Shown: positions 16,826 to 26,099, counted from the first letter of the stretch. The stretch: 64,000 nt of DNA from Salinivenus iranica (GCA_002894665.1 NCRB01000006.1:1-64000), one strand, 5' to 3'. Translations and numbers: made by a program. Notes: generated from the sequence alone by a model not told the origin.

Positions 16826-18064
16826 CTAGAAGTTGAGCGAAAGCTCGGACGTGACGCCCGACCAGTTGTTGCCCACCTGGCCGTACGAGTTAACGCCTTC
16901 CACCTGTCGAACGCCTTCGACCTTGAAGAGGGCCCGGTCGAACACCTCATACCCGAACCCGACCTGAATCCGACTCACGGACGTGTGATCGTCCGGGGCG
17001 TCCTCCGAGGTATTTCCCACGTAGGTGAAGCGGCCTGCAAGGTAGAAGTCCGGCGTCAGGTTGGCCTTTGCGCCGATGCCACCGAAGAACGCCGAGTTCC
17101 GGTCGTTTCCTACCTCGTCTTCGTCGTCGGTCGCGAAGCCGGCCCACACGTCAATGTCGGCGACGCCCGGCGTAAGTTTTGCGTCGGCCTGGACGATCGT
17201 TCCCGACGGCATGTTCACGTGGGTGTGCGTGGAGGAGGTGGCGCCGCCGCCGATCAGGTTGTAGTTTTCGCGGTCCCCGTTGGCGAAGACCAGTCCATTC
17301 TGCCCGTCCTGCACTTCCGGGGTGTTCGGGGGAACCCCCTCGCCGGTGTGGAAGGCGCCTCCCGCCCCCACCTTAAAGAGGGGAGAGCCAGTATAGCGGA
17401 CCTTCCCAATCACGTTGACGCCGGTGTAGTCGGTGGTCGTAAAGTCCTCGCCGAACGAGCGGTTGACGGTCACGTCGAACCCGAAGGTGTCGTAGGTTCC
17501 GATGAGCTTCACGCCGTGTGCGGCGGTAATCATGTCGGCGGGGGAGTTGCCGATGAGCGGATTCCCCTGCGTGACCGGTCCGTCCGAGAAGCCGCGGAAG
17601 TTGATGAGGCCGGTGACCGGGGTCCCCGTCCGGAACGTCAGCTGGTCGGTCAGGGCCAGGTCAATCGTCACAAAGTCCACAGCGGGAGCGAACCCATTTG
17701 TCCCGAAGTCATTCGGTTCGGCTTCGAGCATCAGGAGCCCGCTCACCCGCTCAGAGAACTGCACGCTGGCATTGAGGCCGGCGCGGACCTGATGAAAGCC
17801 CGAGTAGCTGCCAGAGGAGACCCCGGCCGAGGTGAGGGGCAGGTTTTCGTCGTCGACCGTGAGGGCCTGCGCCGACTGCATGAGGTTCACGGACAGGTCG
17901 ATGGAGGGGTAGGAATCCTCGTCGTCCTCGGACTGCGCATGCGACGCATGAGGAAGGAGCGCAACGCTGAGGGCCAGGGCCAGGAGCCCGACGCCGAGGG
18001 AGCGGAGGAGCGAGCCGACCCGTCCAGTCGAGGAGGAGACGAATGTAGTGTCTGAAGAGTGCAT
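16826..18064 (-). CDS. Outer-membrane porin-like protein, last gene of glycerol operon
   Basis: A 412-residue exported beta-barrel. The signal peptide (LGVGLLALALSVALLPHASHAQ) ends near residue 44, followed by an acidic mature N-terminus. The rest has alternating amphipathic strands with Gly-rich turns, and the last residues TSELSLNF end in Phe, the classical outer-membrane insertion signal. It is last in a minus-strand row glpK-glpD-permease-porin, 74 bases after the permease gene, and a strong terminator follows. By position it is a candidate outer-membrane channel for glycerol or glycerol-containing compounds, but no specificity motif is known to me. The strand pattern resembles DUF-type porins of Bacteroidota rather than OmpF. 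Confidence 0.75.
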   Translation of the reverse strand: MHSSDTTFVSSSTGRVGSLLRSLGVGLLALALSVALLPHASHAQSEDDEDSYPSIDLSVNLMQSAQALTVDDENLPLTSAGVSSGSYSGFHQVRAGLNASVQFSERVSGLLMLEAEPNDFGTNGFAPAVDFVTIDLALTDQLTFRTGTPVTGLINFRGFSDGPVTQGNPLIGNSPADMITAAHGVKLIGTYDTFGFDVTVNRSFGEDFTTTDYTGVNVIGKVRYTGSPLFKVGAGGAFHTGEGVPPNTPEVQDGQNGLVFANGDRENYNLIGGGATSSTHTHVNMPSGTIVQADAKLTPGVADIDVWAGFATDDEDEVGNDRNSAFFGGIGAKANLTPDFYLAGRFTYVGNTSEDAPDDHTSVSRIQVGFGYEVFDRALFKVEGVRQVEGVNSYGQVGNNWSGVTSELSLNF

Positions 18065-18138
18065 GGTAGTGCGCGGTTTCGGGAAGAGAATGTGACAAGG
18101 AGGAACAGCCGGTGAGGGGCGAAGCCCCCCTATGCGGA

Positions 18139-19179
18139 CTAGGGCGTCGGGACCCAGACGGTCGTGCCGAGTACGCCCCCGAAGTAGAGGAGGGCAATCA
18201 CGAACGTGCCGAAGACAATGGCGGCGGCGGGAGGGTCCCAGTGCGTGTCGCCGTGGGCGTAAAAGATGCGCTGGAAGGCCTCGCCAAACAGGGCGCAGAC
18301 CAGTCCAAACAAGGCACCGACAATGAGCCCGGTCGTATCCGAAGCGCCCGTGAGGAGTCCGGCCTCCACGCCGTCGCCGCTCGCCACAACCGCCAGGGCG
18401 ATGGTGCTCGCGGGAAGCGTCATGTGGTGCGTGACCGGGAATTTCTCAACCCCGAGGTTGAGGAACAGGAGGGAGGCGGCACTGATGCCGAAAGCCAGGA
18501 AGGGACTTCCCGTTTCGAGGGCGGCGTAGGCCCCGAGGAAGCCAGCGACGAGCCCCAGAAAGGCCACGTTGCTCCATTTGTACTGATGGGGGAGCCACGG
18601 CTCTACGGCGAACCGATCTGTGGCCGACTTGATGTGATCCGAGATGGTTCCCGCGTCGGAGCTCCGTGTTTCCTCTCGCTCGAACGGGCCCATGTCGAAA
18701 AAGCCGGCGCCGTGCACTTTGCCGATCAGGCTGTAGCCGAGGAAGAGGCGGTGGAACAGGGCGGACAGGACGACGCCCATGGCGATGGGGTCCCACGGCA
18801 TCCCGAACGACACGGACACCTGCCGAATGAGGACGCCGAGAATGCCAAACAGTCCCCCCACGACCAGCACGTCGACGTTGAGCCCGAGCGCGGCGGTGAT
18901 GTTTTTCGACTCGTGGAAGTCGAAGCCAGTTTGCATGTATCCCCTTTTGGCGGCGTAGGCGGCCGCGGCGGCCCCGCCGGCGAAGGAGACGTGCGGGCCG
19001 AAGAAGGCGCCGAAGGCGAGGGACCCGGTGACGCCGTCGAGTCCCCCGGCCTCACCGGCAATCACCATGATTCCGGTGAAAACAAAGGCGGGCAGGGCCC
19101 CAATGGCGGCTCCGAAGGCGCCCCCGGCGAAGGCGGCGAGGAGGAGGTACATCCAGTTGAGATCGAGAAGCGCTTCCAT
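18139..19179 (-). CDS. Multi-TM membrane protein, candidate glycerol permease
   Basis: A 346-residue integral membrane protein with roughly nine to ten hydrophobic segments split by an acidic cytoplasmic-looking loop (around residues 170-200). Gly/Ala-rich helices such as GAAIGALPAFVFTGIMVIAG and LIVGALFGLVCALFGEAF dominate. It lacks the two NPA boxes of aquaglyceroporins (GlpF) and shows no GlpT or ABC signature. Its gene lies 88 bases after glpD and 74 before the porin in the glycerol operon. As I recall, haloarchaeal glp operons also carry an uncharacterised membrane protein next to glpK, proposed as a facilitator. Glycerol uptake across the inner membrane is therefore the best inference, not a demonstrated function. 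ATG 19179 gives a short periplasmic lead before the first helix. Confidence 0.7.
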   Translation of the reverse strand: MEALLDLNWMYLLLAAFAGGAFGAAIGALPAFVFTGIMVIAGEAGGLDGVTGSLAFGAFFGPHVSFAGGAAAAAYAAKRGYMQTGFDFHESKNITAALGLNVDVLVVGGLFGILGVLIRQVSVSFGMPWDPIAMGVVLSALFHRLFLGYSLIGKVHGAGFFDMGPFEREETRSSDAGTISDHIKSATDRFAVEPWLPHQYKWSNVAFLGLVAGFLGAYAALETGSPFLAFGISAASLLFLNLGVEKFPVTHHMTLPASTIALAVVASGDGVEAGLLTGASDTTGLIVGALFGLVCALFGEAFQRIFYAHGDTHWDPPAAAIVFGTFVIALLYFGGVLGTTVWVPTP

Positions 19180-19267
19180 GGCGTGATAGAAATTCTAATG
19201 AGCGGTAGCTGGATGAGAACGTTGCGGTGACTCTGTTGAAACGTGCGCTGCACCCGCGCAGAGATGA

Positions 19268-20848
19268 TCAGTTGAGGATGTGTGAGAGCAAGTACCCCTC
19301 AGCGACCTCGGTAAAGTTCTCGACTTGTTTTGCTTCCCAATCGGCATCGTAGCCCTTCTCCTCGGCCATGAGCGCAGCCACGTCGGGGGCGATGTCAATC
19401 GACGCCTGTGCATTCAGCAGCAGGCAGCGTGTGCGACGGGAGAGGACATCTTCGACGGTCCGTGCCATTTCGTGGCGGGCGGCCCACACGACCTGGACGG
19501 CCCGGAGGGGAAGGCGCTCGTCAAGCGGCTCTCCGAGTTCGGGTCGTTCACGGACCAATTCAAGAAGGGCGGGGGCGTCTGAGCCGTAGTAGGAGAGATC
19601 CCCAAACTGCTCCGGATGCTGGTGCCAGCCGTGGATGGGAAGTTGTTTGGTGGCGGACGGGTGTTCTTCCAGGTTGGCCACTCGGGCCGCCTGATCGATC
19701 GTATCCTCCGCCATTTTGCGGTACGTTGTCCACTTGCCGCCCGAAATGGTCACCAGTCCGCTTTCGGAAACGTGTAGGACGTGCTCCCGGGAGATGTCTG
19801 AGGTGTCGCCGCTGTCGGAGTTGCTTGGATCCGTCACGAGGGGGCGGATGCCCGAGTACACCGACAACACGTCCTCGCGCTGTGGCACCTTGGAAAGGTA
19901 CCGCCCGGCATGATCGAGGAGATACTCCACTTCTTTTTTCATCGGGGCCGGCTCCAGGGCAGGCCCGTCGACTTCCTCGTCGGTTGTTCCCACCACGACG
20001 CGGTCGTGCCAGGGAATGGCGAACAGCACTCGGCCGTCGTCCGTCTTCGGAATCATAATGGCCGAGTCGCCCGGGAGGAAGGAGCGGTCGAGGACCAGGT
20101 GAATCCCCTGAGACGGGCGGAGAGTCGTGCCCGCCGAGGGGTCATCCATCTTCCGGATCGAATCCGTAAAGATGCCGGTAGCGTTAATAACCGTCTTTGC
20201 GTCGATGGTGTAGGTGTCGCCCGTTTCCTGGCATTCAGCCTTTACACCGTGCACCGCCCCGTATTTTTTCTTCAGGTCCGTGACCTTCATATAGTTGAGG
20301 GCGGTCCCGCCCTGTTCGATGAAGGTCTGGGCCATATTGACGGCCAGGCGGGCGTCGTCGAACTGGCCATCGTAATAGAGCACGCCGCCCCACAGCCCAT
20401 CAGACTTGGCGGTCGGAATGCGCTCCAGCGTTTCGTCGCGCCCGAGAGTCCTGGAACGCCCGAAGCTGTACCCTCGGGCCAGCTGGTCGTATACCTTCAT
20501 TCCGATGCCGTAGTACGGTTTTTCCCACCAGTTGTAGGTGGGGACGACGAAGGGCAACTTCGACACCAGATGCGGAGCGTTTTGCTGAAGCACGCCGCGC
20601 TCATGAAGGGCCTCGAAGACGAGGGAGACGTTGCCCTGCTCCAGGTACCGCACGCCGCCGTGCACCAGTTTGGTTGAGCGACTCGACGTGGCCTTCGCGA
20701 AGTCATGCATCTCAAGGAGGAGCGTATCGTAGCCCCGGGCGGCGGCTTCGATGCCGCACCCCAGTCCCGTGGCTCCGCCCCCGATGATGACGAAGTCCCA
20801 GGCCCCGTCGTGCTGCTGAAATGCGCTCAGTTGGGTTTCGCGTTGCAT
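19268..20848 (-). CDS. glpD: Aerobic glycerol-3-phosphate dehydrogenase (FAD)
   Basis: A 526-residue flavoprotein oxidising sn-glycerol-3-phosphate to DHAP and passing electrons to the quinone pool at the inner membrane. The FAD-binding GxGxxG is VIIGGGATGLGCGIEAAARG near the start, followed by EMHDFAKATSSRSTKLVHGGVRYLE-like residues typical of GlpD. Other landmarks are GIRPLVTDPS and ISGGKWTTYRKMAED. The C-terminal GlpD helical domain is present, so it is full length. ATG 20848 (MQRETQLSAF) was selected over one at 20995 because the extra residues are low-complexity. It follows glpK after 101 bases in the same operon. Confidence 0.96.
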   Translation of the reverse strand: MQRETQLSAFQQHDGAWDFVIIGGGATGLGCGIEAAARGYDTLLLEMHDFAKATSSRSTKLVHGGVRYLEQGNVSLVFEALHERGVLQQNAPHLVSKLPFVVPTYNWWEKPYYGIGMKVYDQLARGYSFGRSRTLGRDETLERIPTAKSDGLWGGVLYYDGQFDDARLAVNMAQTFIEQGGTALNYMKVTDLKKKYGAVHGVKAECQETGDTYTIDAKTVINATGIFTDSIRKMDDPSAGTTLRPSQGIHLVLDRSFLPGDSAIMIPKTDDGRVLFAIPWHDRVVVGTTDEEVDGPALEPAPMKKEVEYLLDHAGRYLSKVPQREDVLSVYSGIRPLVTDPSNSDSGDTSDISREHVLHVSESGLVTISGGKWTTYRKMAEDTIDQAARVANLEEHPSATKQLPIHGWHQHPEQFGDLSYYGSDAPALLELVRERPELGEPLDERLPLRAVQVVWAARHEMARTVEDVLSRRTRCLLLNAQASIDIAPDVAALMAEEKGYDADWEAKQVENFTEVAEGYLLSHILN

Positions 20849-20949
20849 AGATTGGAGTCGAAAGACAAGTGCGATCGGACGAGAGGCAGTACCGGGCGCG
20901 ACCCGCTCCGTCGGGTCGCGCCCAGAGAGGCATCTGCCAACTGTGGTCG

Positions 20950-22473
20950 TTAAGAGGCAACCTCCGCCTCCTCTTCCTTTTGGATCTTCGCCCACCCCTT
21001 AGACCGCTCCACGGCGCGGTTCCACTGCTTCCGTTTCCGCTCCACCTCGGAGGCGTCCATCTGGGGCTCGAAGCGAGAGTCGACCGACCATTGCTTCGAG
21101 ATCGACTCTACGCTGTCGTAGTACCCGACGGCAAGGCCGGCCAGGTAAGCGGCGCCCAGGGCCGTCGTTTCGCGGAGCTGGGGGCGGACCACAGGGGCCT
21201 CAAGCAGGTCCGCCTGCATCTGCATCAGCAGGTCATTCTGCGAGGCGCCCCCGTCGACGCGAAGCTCGTTGAAGTCAATGCCGGAGTCGGCCTCCGCGGC
21301 GCGAATGACGTCGACCGACTGAAAGGCGATGCTTTCCAGGGCGGCGCGGGCGATGTGGGACTCGTTCGTGCCCCGGGTCATGCCGACGATCGTTCCGCGG
21401 GCGTACTGGTCCCAGTGCGGTGCCCCCAGGCCCGTAAACGCTGGAACGAGGTATACCCCGTCCGTCGAGTCGACCTTGCTGGCGAGATACTCCACGTCCG
21501 CGGAGGAGCGGATCATGCGCAACTCGTCTCGGAGCCATTGCACCACGGCCCCCGTGACGAAGATGCTGCCTTCCAGGGCGTACTGCGTCGGCTCATCGCC
21601 CAGCTTCCAGGCAATGGTGGTGAGCAGGTCGTTCTCCGACTTGACGGGGGTTTCGCCGGTGTTCATCAGCACGAAGGAGCCGGTCCCGTACGTGTTTTTC
21701 CCCATGCCAACATCCGTGCACACCTGCCCGAAGAGGGCGGACTGCTGGTCGCCCGCAATGCCTGCGATGGGAACGGAGGCACTGAAGGCGTTGCTGCTCG
21801 TCTTTCCGTACACTTCGCTGGAGGGGCGGACCTCCGGAAGGACTGAGCGGGGGACATCGAGGATGTCCAGAAGCTCATCGTCCCATTTTTCCTCCCGGAT
21901 GTTGTACATAAGCGTCCGTGAGGCATTGGTGACATCGGTGATGTGCTCTTCGCCATCCGTCAGATTCCAAACCAGCCAGGAATCGACGGTGCCGAAGGCG
22001 AGTTCACCGCGTTCTGCTCGCTCACGCGCCCCGTCTACGTTTTCCAGAATCCAGCGGACCTTCGTGCCGGAGAAGTAGGAGTCAAGCACGAGCCCCGTCT
22101 TTTCCTGGAACAGGTCCACGAGGCCCTGATCCTTGAGGCGGTCGCAGAATTCAGCGGTGCGACGGTCCTGCCACACGATCGCGTTGTGGACCGGCTCCCC
22201 GGTCTCGCGATCCCACACAATCGTGGTTTCTCGCTGATTGGTGATGCCGATGGCGGCAATATCCTGGGGGCGCGCGCCGACTTTGCTCACCGCTTCTGCG
22301 GCGACCCCGGCCTGGGTGGACCAGATCTCCTTTGGGTCGTGTTCTACCCATCCCGGATTCGGGTAGAACTGCTGAAACTCATTCTGGGCGATCGTTTCGA
22401 TCTGCCCCTGCTTATTGAAGATGATGGCCCGCGAGCTCGTCGTGCCTTGGTCAAGGGAAAGAATGTACTGCAT
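20950..22473 (-). CDS. glpK: Glycerol kinase
   Basis: A 507-residue FGGY-family carbohydrate kinase that phosphorylates glycerol to sn-glycerol-3-phosphate, trapping it in the cell. The phosphate-1 motif [19 protein letters not shown] starts the protein. [35 protein letters not shown] and the C-terminal [18 protein letters not shown] segment are all intact, as is the length. It is the first gene of a minus-strand operon with glpD, a permease and a porin. The 337-base region before it is shared with the divergent AraC-type regulator and holds a plausible promoter with an operator in its spacer. Confidence 0.97.
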   Translation of the reverse strand: MQYILSLDQGTTSSRAIIFNKQGQIETIAQNEFQQFYPNPGWVEHDPKEIWSTQAGVAAEAVSKVGARPQDIAAIGITNQRETTIVWDRETGEPVHNAIVWQDRRTAEFCDRLKDQGLVDLFQEKTGLVLDSYFSGTKVRWILENVDGARERAERGELAFGTVDSWLVWNLTDGEEHITDVTNASRTLMYNIREEKWDDELLDILDVPRSVLPEVRPSSEVYGKTSSNAFSASVPIAGIAGDQQSALFGQVCTDVGMGKNTYGTGSFVLMNTGETPVKSENDLLTTIAWKLGDEPTQYALEGSIFVTGAVVQWLRDELRMIRSSADVEYLASKVDSTDGVYLVPAFTGLGAPHWDQYARGTIVGMTRGTNESHIARAALESIAFQSVDVIRAAEADSGIDFNELRVDGGASQNDLLMQMQADLLEAPVVRPQLRETTALGAAYLAGLAVGYYDSVESISKQWSVDSRFEPQMDASEVERKRKQWNRAVERSKGWAKIQKEEEAEVAS

Positions 22474-22561
22474 ATCGGAGGGCGGAAATGGGTGGGTGCA
22501 GTGCGAGGCGAAGAGTTATGAATTCACCTCCACGCGGGGAGCAATCCCGGCCTGCCGCGCG

Positions 22562-22641
22562 TGGTGGCATTTGAATGGAGATTTAGTATAGGAAGCGCTT
22601 TCAAAGGGTGAATAACACGATCCTCCAGAAAAATGCCACCA
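22562..22641. promoter_or_regulatory. Perfect 11-bp inverted repeat between glpK and araC-type gene
   Basis: TGGTGGCATTT (22562-22572) and AAATGCCACCA (22631-22641) are exact reverse complements 58 bases apart. They are interleaved with a second inverted pair (GGAAGCGCTTT and AAAGCGCTTCC). Half-sites of this length on a divergent promoter next to an AraC-family gene suggest binding by that regulator, possibly with looping. No protein-binding evidence exists here beyond symmetry. Confidence 0.45.
22585..22612 (-). promoter_or_regulatory. Candidate glpK promoter with operator in the spacer
   Basis: Read on the minus strand, TTCACC (22612-22607), a 16-base spacer and TATACT (22590-22585) form a plausible -35/-10 pair, 112 bases before glpK. 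The spacer is almost exactly the LacI/cre-like site GGAAGCGCTTTC (22591-22602, plus-strand reading), a typical place for repression. The -10 is sigma-70-like; Bacteroidota often use a different -7 box, so confidence is limited. Confidence 0.4.
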
Positions 22642-22648
22642 AGTTCCC

Positions 22649-22659
22649 AAAGCGCTTCC
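22649..22659. promoter_or_regulatory. Second LacI/cre-like operator half of glpK-araC region
   Basis: AAAGCGCTTCC is the exact reverse complement of GGAAGCGCTTT at 22591-22601, with 47 bases between them. Together with the palindrome before the first fbp gene it defines three similar sites, all with the AAGCG core, suggesting one regulator for glycerol use and gluconeogenesis. Confidence 0.42.
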
Positions 22660-22810
22660 ACGTTCGATTTTTCGTGCGCTGACCCTGACGCTATAAGATG
22701 AAGGGCAAGACGCCTTTGGATGACGAGCGATGAATCCCCAACGATGATCTTGGACCGGTCCCCTCATCGCTTGCTGGCTTCACTTTTCTCTAGCGGACGC
22801 ACTCACTCTT

Positions 22811-23734
22811 ATGGCCAACGAGCCAGCCATCGATCGATCGTCGGGGAGGCTCTTTATTCCGGAGGGAGAGGGGCAGCGTGGGGGGCGGAAGCATACGCTG
22901 GCGATGTTTCGCACAGGCCCGCCGTCTTCGTCGGTGTCTTTGCACGCGCCGTACCTCGTCTACTACGGTCTGCTGTCGGGGCAGGCGGCCGTGCGGGGGC
23001 CCGATGTGCGGGAGAGGCATTTGGAGGCGGGGCAGTCGATTCTCGTGCCGCCGTTGCGGTCTTTGCGTTTGCATTTGGGGGGAAGAGAGAAGAACCCAAC
23101 CCAGTGGGTTGCCGTGAAGGTGGATCGCGACCGCGTCCAGACCCTTCTGGAGGAGTTGGATCCGGCTCCGGGGGCAGCGGAGGGCGAGTGGGGGCTCCGA
23201 GAGCGGCCGTACTGTCCTATTGAGCGGACGGAGGGCATTCACCGCACCCTGCAGATGATTGCGTTTGTGTTTGAGAAGGAGCCTCCGCAGCGACACCCGC
23301 TCATCGACCTGAATGTGCAGCAGCTGTTCATCCACCTGCTCCAGACGCCGGCCCGCCCCCTGTTGACGACCGGCTATGCGCGCCATTCCGCCGACGGGGG
23401 CATTGCGGCCGCGGTGCAGTACATTCAGGAGCATCTCGACCGCCACATCTCCATCGATGAGTTGGTTGAGGAAGCGTGCATGAGCAAGTCGAGCTTCTAC
23501 CGCCACTTCAATGAGGAATTCGACATGTCCCCACTGGAGTACATCACAGAGCAACGGGTGGCACGGGCCCGGGAGCTGTTGACTGATCAGGCGACGACGG
23601 TGGCCGAGGTGAGCCACGCCCTGGGGTTCAGCAGCACCAGCTACTTTATCGACATGTTTAAAGAGCACGTCGGAAAGACCCCGAAGCAATACCAGCTGGA
23701 CGTGGCAGAGACGACTGTCCCGGCGTCCGGGTGA
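22811..23734 (+). CDS. AraC-family transcriptional regulator, likely of glycerol genes
   Basis: A 307-residue regulator with a cupin-like N-terminal sensing domain (about residues 20-170) and a C-terminal double helix-turn-helix (about 200-300). The first HTH reads ISIDELVEEACMSKSSFYRHF and the second TTVAEVSHALGFSSTSYFID, followed by the AraC signature MFKEHVGKTPKQY. It is divergent from glpK with shared inverted repeats between, so control of the glycerol operon is inferred; the DeoR-type GlpR found in many bacteria is not seen here. It is followed after 95 bases by gpsA. The inducer (glycerol, G3P or dihydroxyacetone) cannot be told from sequence. Confidence 0.88.
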   Translation: MANEPAIDRSSGRLFIPEGEGQRGGRKHTLAMFRTGPPSSSVSLHAPYLVYYGLLSGQAAVRGPDVRERHLEAGQSILVPPLRSLRLHLGGREKNPTQWVAVKVDRDRVQTLLEELDPAPGAAEGEWGLRERPYCPIERTEGIHRTLQMIAFVFEKEPPQRHPLIDLNVQQLFIHLLQTPARPLLTTGYARHSADGGIAAAVQYIQEHLDRHISIDELVEEACMSKSSFYRHFNEEFDMSPLEYITEQRVARARELLTDQATTVAEVSHALGFSSTSYFIDMFKEHVGKTPKQYQLDVAETTVPASG

Positions 23735-23829
23735 CGGCGCCGGCGGATCTACCGGGCCCACCCCGACGTGAAAGCACGCCCGGGCGCTCGCCCCGGATTT
23801 GAGTAACACGCAGAACGACGACACCGCTT

Positions 23830-24882
23830 ATGTCCGCAATCACGCTATTTGGTGCTGGGAGCTGGGGCACGGCCCTTTCGGTGCACCTCGCCTCCGCAGG
23901 GCGCGACATCACGCTCTGGGCGCGTCGGCAGGAGACGGTGGACGCGATTCGGAGCACCTCGCGCAATCCCCAATACCTTTCGTCGATTCCGATTCCGACC
24001 TCCGTCCACGTGACGGCCGACCTTCAGGAGGCCGCGGCGGCCTCGCAGGTGTGGGGCATGACGATGCCATCCCAGAAATTGCGTCCCCGGGCCCAATCCC
24101 TTGAGCCGTACGCGGATGAGACCACTCGGGTCGTCTCGCTCTCGAAGGGAATCGAGAACGAGACGCTCCGCCGGATGACCCAGGTGCTTGACGAGACGCT
24201 CCGGGCCGTGCCGACCGAACAAATCGGGGTTCTGTCCGGGCCGAGTCACGCAGAGGAGGTGGCGGAGGGCTGTCCCACGACCCTGGTGGCCGCCGCGCCC
24301 ACGGAACCGGAAGCCCGCCGCATCCAGAAGGCCTTCATGACGGAGCGGATGCGAATTTACCTGAGCACCGACGTGACGGGGGTGGAGATTGGGGGCTCGA
24401 CCAAAAATGTACTCGCCATCGCCGCGGGCATCGGCGACGGGGTCGGCTACGGGGACAATGCCAAGGCCGCCCTCGTGACGCGGGGCATCGCCGAGATGCG
24501 TCGGCTGGGGCAGGCGATCGGCGCGGACCCGAAAACGTTTTCGGGGCTGTCTGGCATCGGCGACCTCGTGGTGACGTGCATGAGCCAGCACAGCCGCAAT
24601 CGGCGCCTGGGGGAACGGATCGGGCGCGGGGAGCCGCTCGAGGACATCCTGCACGAGATGGACATGGTGGCGGAGGGGGTGCGCACCACGCAGTCGATCT
24701 ATGGCCTTGCGCAGCACCACGGCATCGAAATGCCCATTACGGAAGCCGTGTACTCCGTTCTTTTCCAAGGGCGTGAGCCCGCCGAAATGGTAAAGCGCTT
24801 GATGACCCGCTCGGCCAAGCGAGAGCACTGGCTCCCGGAGGCCTCTGGGAGCCCCGAACTCATGTCCCCGTCCACCGACTAG
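23830..24882 (+). CDS. gpsA: NAD(P)-dependent glycerol-3-phosphate dehydrogenase, copy 1
   Basis: A 350-residue cytosolic dehydrogenase interconverting DHAP and sn-glycerol-3-phosphate. The dinucleotide fold begins ITLFGAGSWGTALSVHLASAG. The catalytic Lys is in GSTKNVLAIAAGIGDGVGYG, with SLSKGIENE, SGPSHAEEVAEG and the C-terminal MDMVAEGVRTTQSI and EMPITEAVY. A second complete gpsA lies at 32,932 beside plsY. This copy lies between the glycerol regulator and a second fbp, so it may serve glycerol/DHAP balance rather than lipid synthesis; that split is inference from position only. The two proteins are very similar throughout. Confidence 0.95.
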   Translation: MSAITLFGAGSWGTALSVHLASAGRDITLWARRQETVDAIRSTSRNPQYLSSIPIPTSVHVTADLQEAAAASQVWGMTMPSQKLRPRAQSLEPYADETTRVVSLSKGIENETLRRMTQVLDETLRAVPTEQIGVLSGPSHAEEVAEGCPTTLVAAAPTEPEARRIQKAFMTERMRIYLSTDVTGVEIGGSTKNVLAIAAGIGDGVGYGDNAKAALVTRGIAEMRRLGQAIGADPKTFSGLSGIGDLVVTCMSQHSRNRRLGERIGRGEPLEDILHEMDMVAEGVRTTQSIYGLAQHHGIEMPITEAVYSVLFQGREPAEMVKRLMTRSAKREHWLPEASGSPELMSPSTD

Positions 24883-24964
24883 GGACGCCGCCGGGACCAC
24901 CGACGGGGCCGGCCGATACGGTGGGGACGGGTCTCATTGACCTTTCAGATTTTTTCTTCGCACC

Positions 24965-26041
24965 ATGTCGTCCGTCTCCTCTATCGAGTCGATCCCCGAG
25001 TCGTCGTCATCGGAGTCCCTGATGACCTTGGAGCAATTCATTATCGACCGCCACGAAAAGTTTTCGCACGCCACCGGATCGTTTGCCCGTCTCATCCGGG
25101 ACGTCAGCGTGGCGGCCAAGATCATCAACCACAACATTCGGCGGGCCGGCATTCTCGACGTGCGAGGCGAGACGGGCACGGTGAACGTGCAGGACGAGCG
25201 GCAAAAGAAGCTCGACTGGATCGCCGATCGCGAGCTGGAGCGGGCCCTCCGGAAGGGAGGCGAGTGTTGCCTTGTCGGATCTGAGGAGCAGCCGGAAACC
25301 ATTCCCCTCGACCCCAATCGGGAGGCCAAGGAGCGCTACGCCGTGTTTTTTGATCCGCTCGACGGGTCGTCGAACACGGACGTCAACGCTTCGGTCGGGA
25401 CGATCTTTAGCGTGTACACCCTGCCCGAGCACGTGCAACCGGACGATGCGATGGATGTGGTGCTCCGTCCGGGCCGCGAGCAGGTGGCCGCCGGCTATGT
25501 GGCCTACGGCTCCTCCACCATGTTCGTCTTCACGACGGGGGACGGCGTCAACGGCTTCACCCTCGACCCGTCGATTGGGGAGTTTATGCTGTCGCACCCC
25601 GACCTGAAGATTCCGGATGAGGGGCGCATGTATTCGATTAATGAGGCCGACATCGAGGACTTTTCCCCCGAGCTGCGGTCATTCCTGAGCTGGTTGAAAA
25701 AGAAGGATTCCGAGACGGGGGCCCGGATTCGGGCCCGCTACATTGGCTCGTTCGTCTCGGACTTTCACCGCAATTTGCTGACGGGCGGGCTGTACATGTA
25801 CCCGTCCACCGCCGACCATCCGCAGGGCAAGCTGCGGCTGATGTATGAGGCCAACCCGATGGCCTTTCTCGTTGAGCAGGCCGGCGGGCGCGCAACGAAT
25901 GGGCACCAGCGGATTCTCGACATTGACCCAACGGAGTTGCACGAGCGCACCCCGCTGTACATCGGCAGTCCGTCCCTGGTGGAGCGGGCCGGGGCCTTTC
26001 TTGAGGGCCGCGGGTCCGAGTCGTCGTCCGCGAACGCATAG
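24965..26041 (+). CDS. fbp: Fructose-1,6-bisphosphatase class I, second copy
   Basis: A 358-residue paralogue of the enzyme at 15,602, same length, with all catalytic segments: GGECCLVGSEEQ, FFDPLDGSSNTDVN (metal-binding DPLDGSS), GSFVSDFHRNLL, LYMYP, KLRLMYEANPMAF and EQAGGRATNG. Differences are concentrated in the N-terminal leader and in the loop after about residue 220. It lies 82 bases after gpsA on the same strand, downstream of the AraC-type regulator, linking glycerol-derived triose phosphate to gluconeogenesis. Both copies look functional, so differential regulation is the likely reason for keeping two. Confidence 0.95.
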   Translation: MSSVSSIESIPESSSSESLMTLEQFIIDRHEKFSHATGSFARLIRDVSVAAKIINHNIRRAGILDVRGETGTVNVQDERQKKLDWIADRELERALRKGGECCLVGSEEQPETIPLDPNREAKERYAVFFDPLDGSSNTDVNASVGTIFSVYTLPEHVQPDDAMDVVLRPGREQVAAGYVAYGSSTMFVFTTGDGVNGFTLDPSIGEFMLSHPDLKIPDEGRMYSINEADIEDFSPELRSFLSWLKKKDSETGARIRARYIGSFVSDFHRNLLTGGLYMYPSTADHPQGKLRLMYEANPMAFLVEQAGGRATNGHQRILDIDPTELHERTPLYIGSPSLVERAGAFLEGRGSESSSANA

Positions 26042-26099
26042 ACGCGGGGGCCATAAAACGCGGCCCGCCGCTGTGCCACAAGGTTTTCTCCCCGACGGA

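Noticed and set aside
18139-19179. Aquaglyceroporin GlpF or FBPase-II-type GlpX
   Set aside because: No NPA boxes or MIP fold, and no phosphatase motifs; it is a different multi-helix membrane protein.
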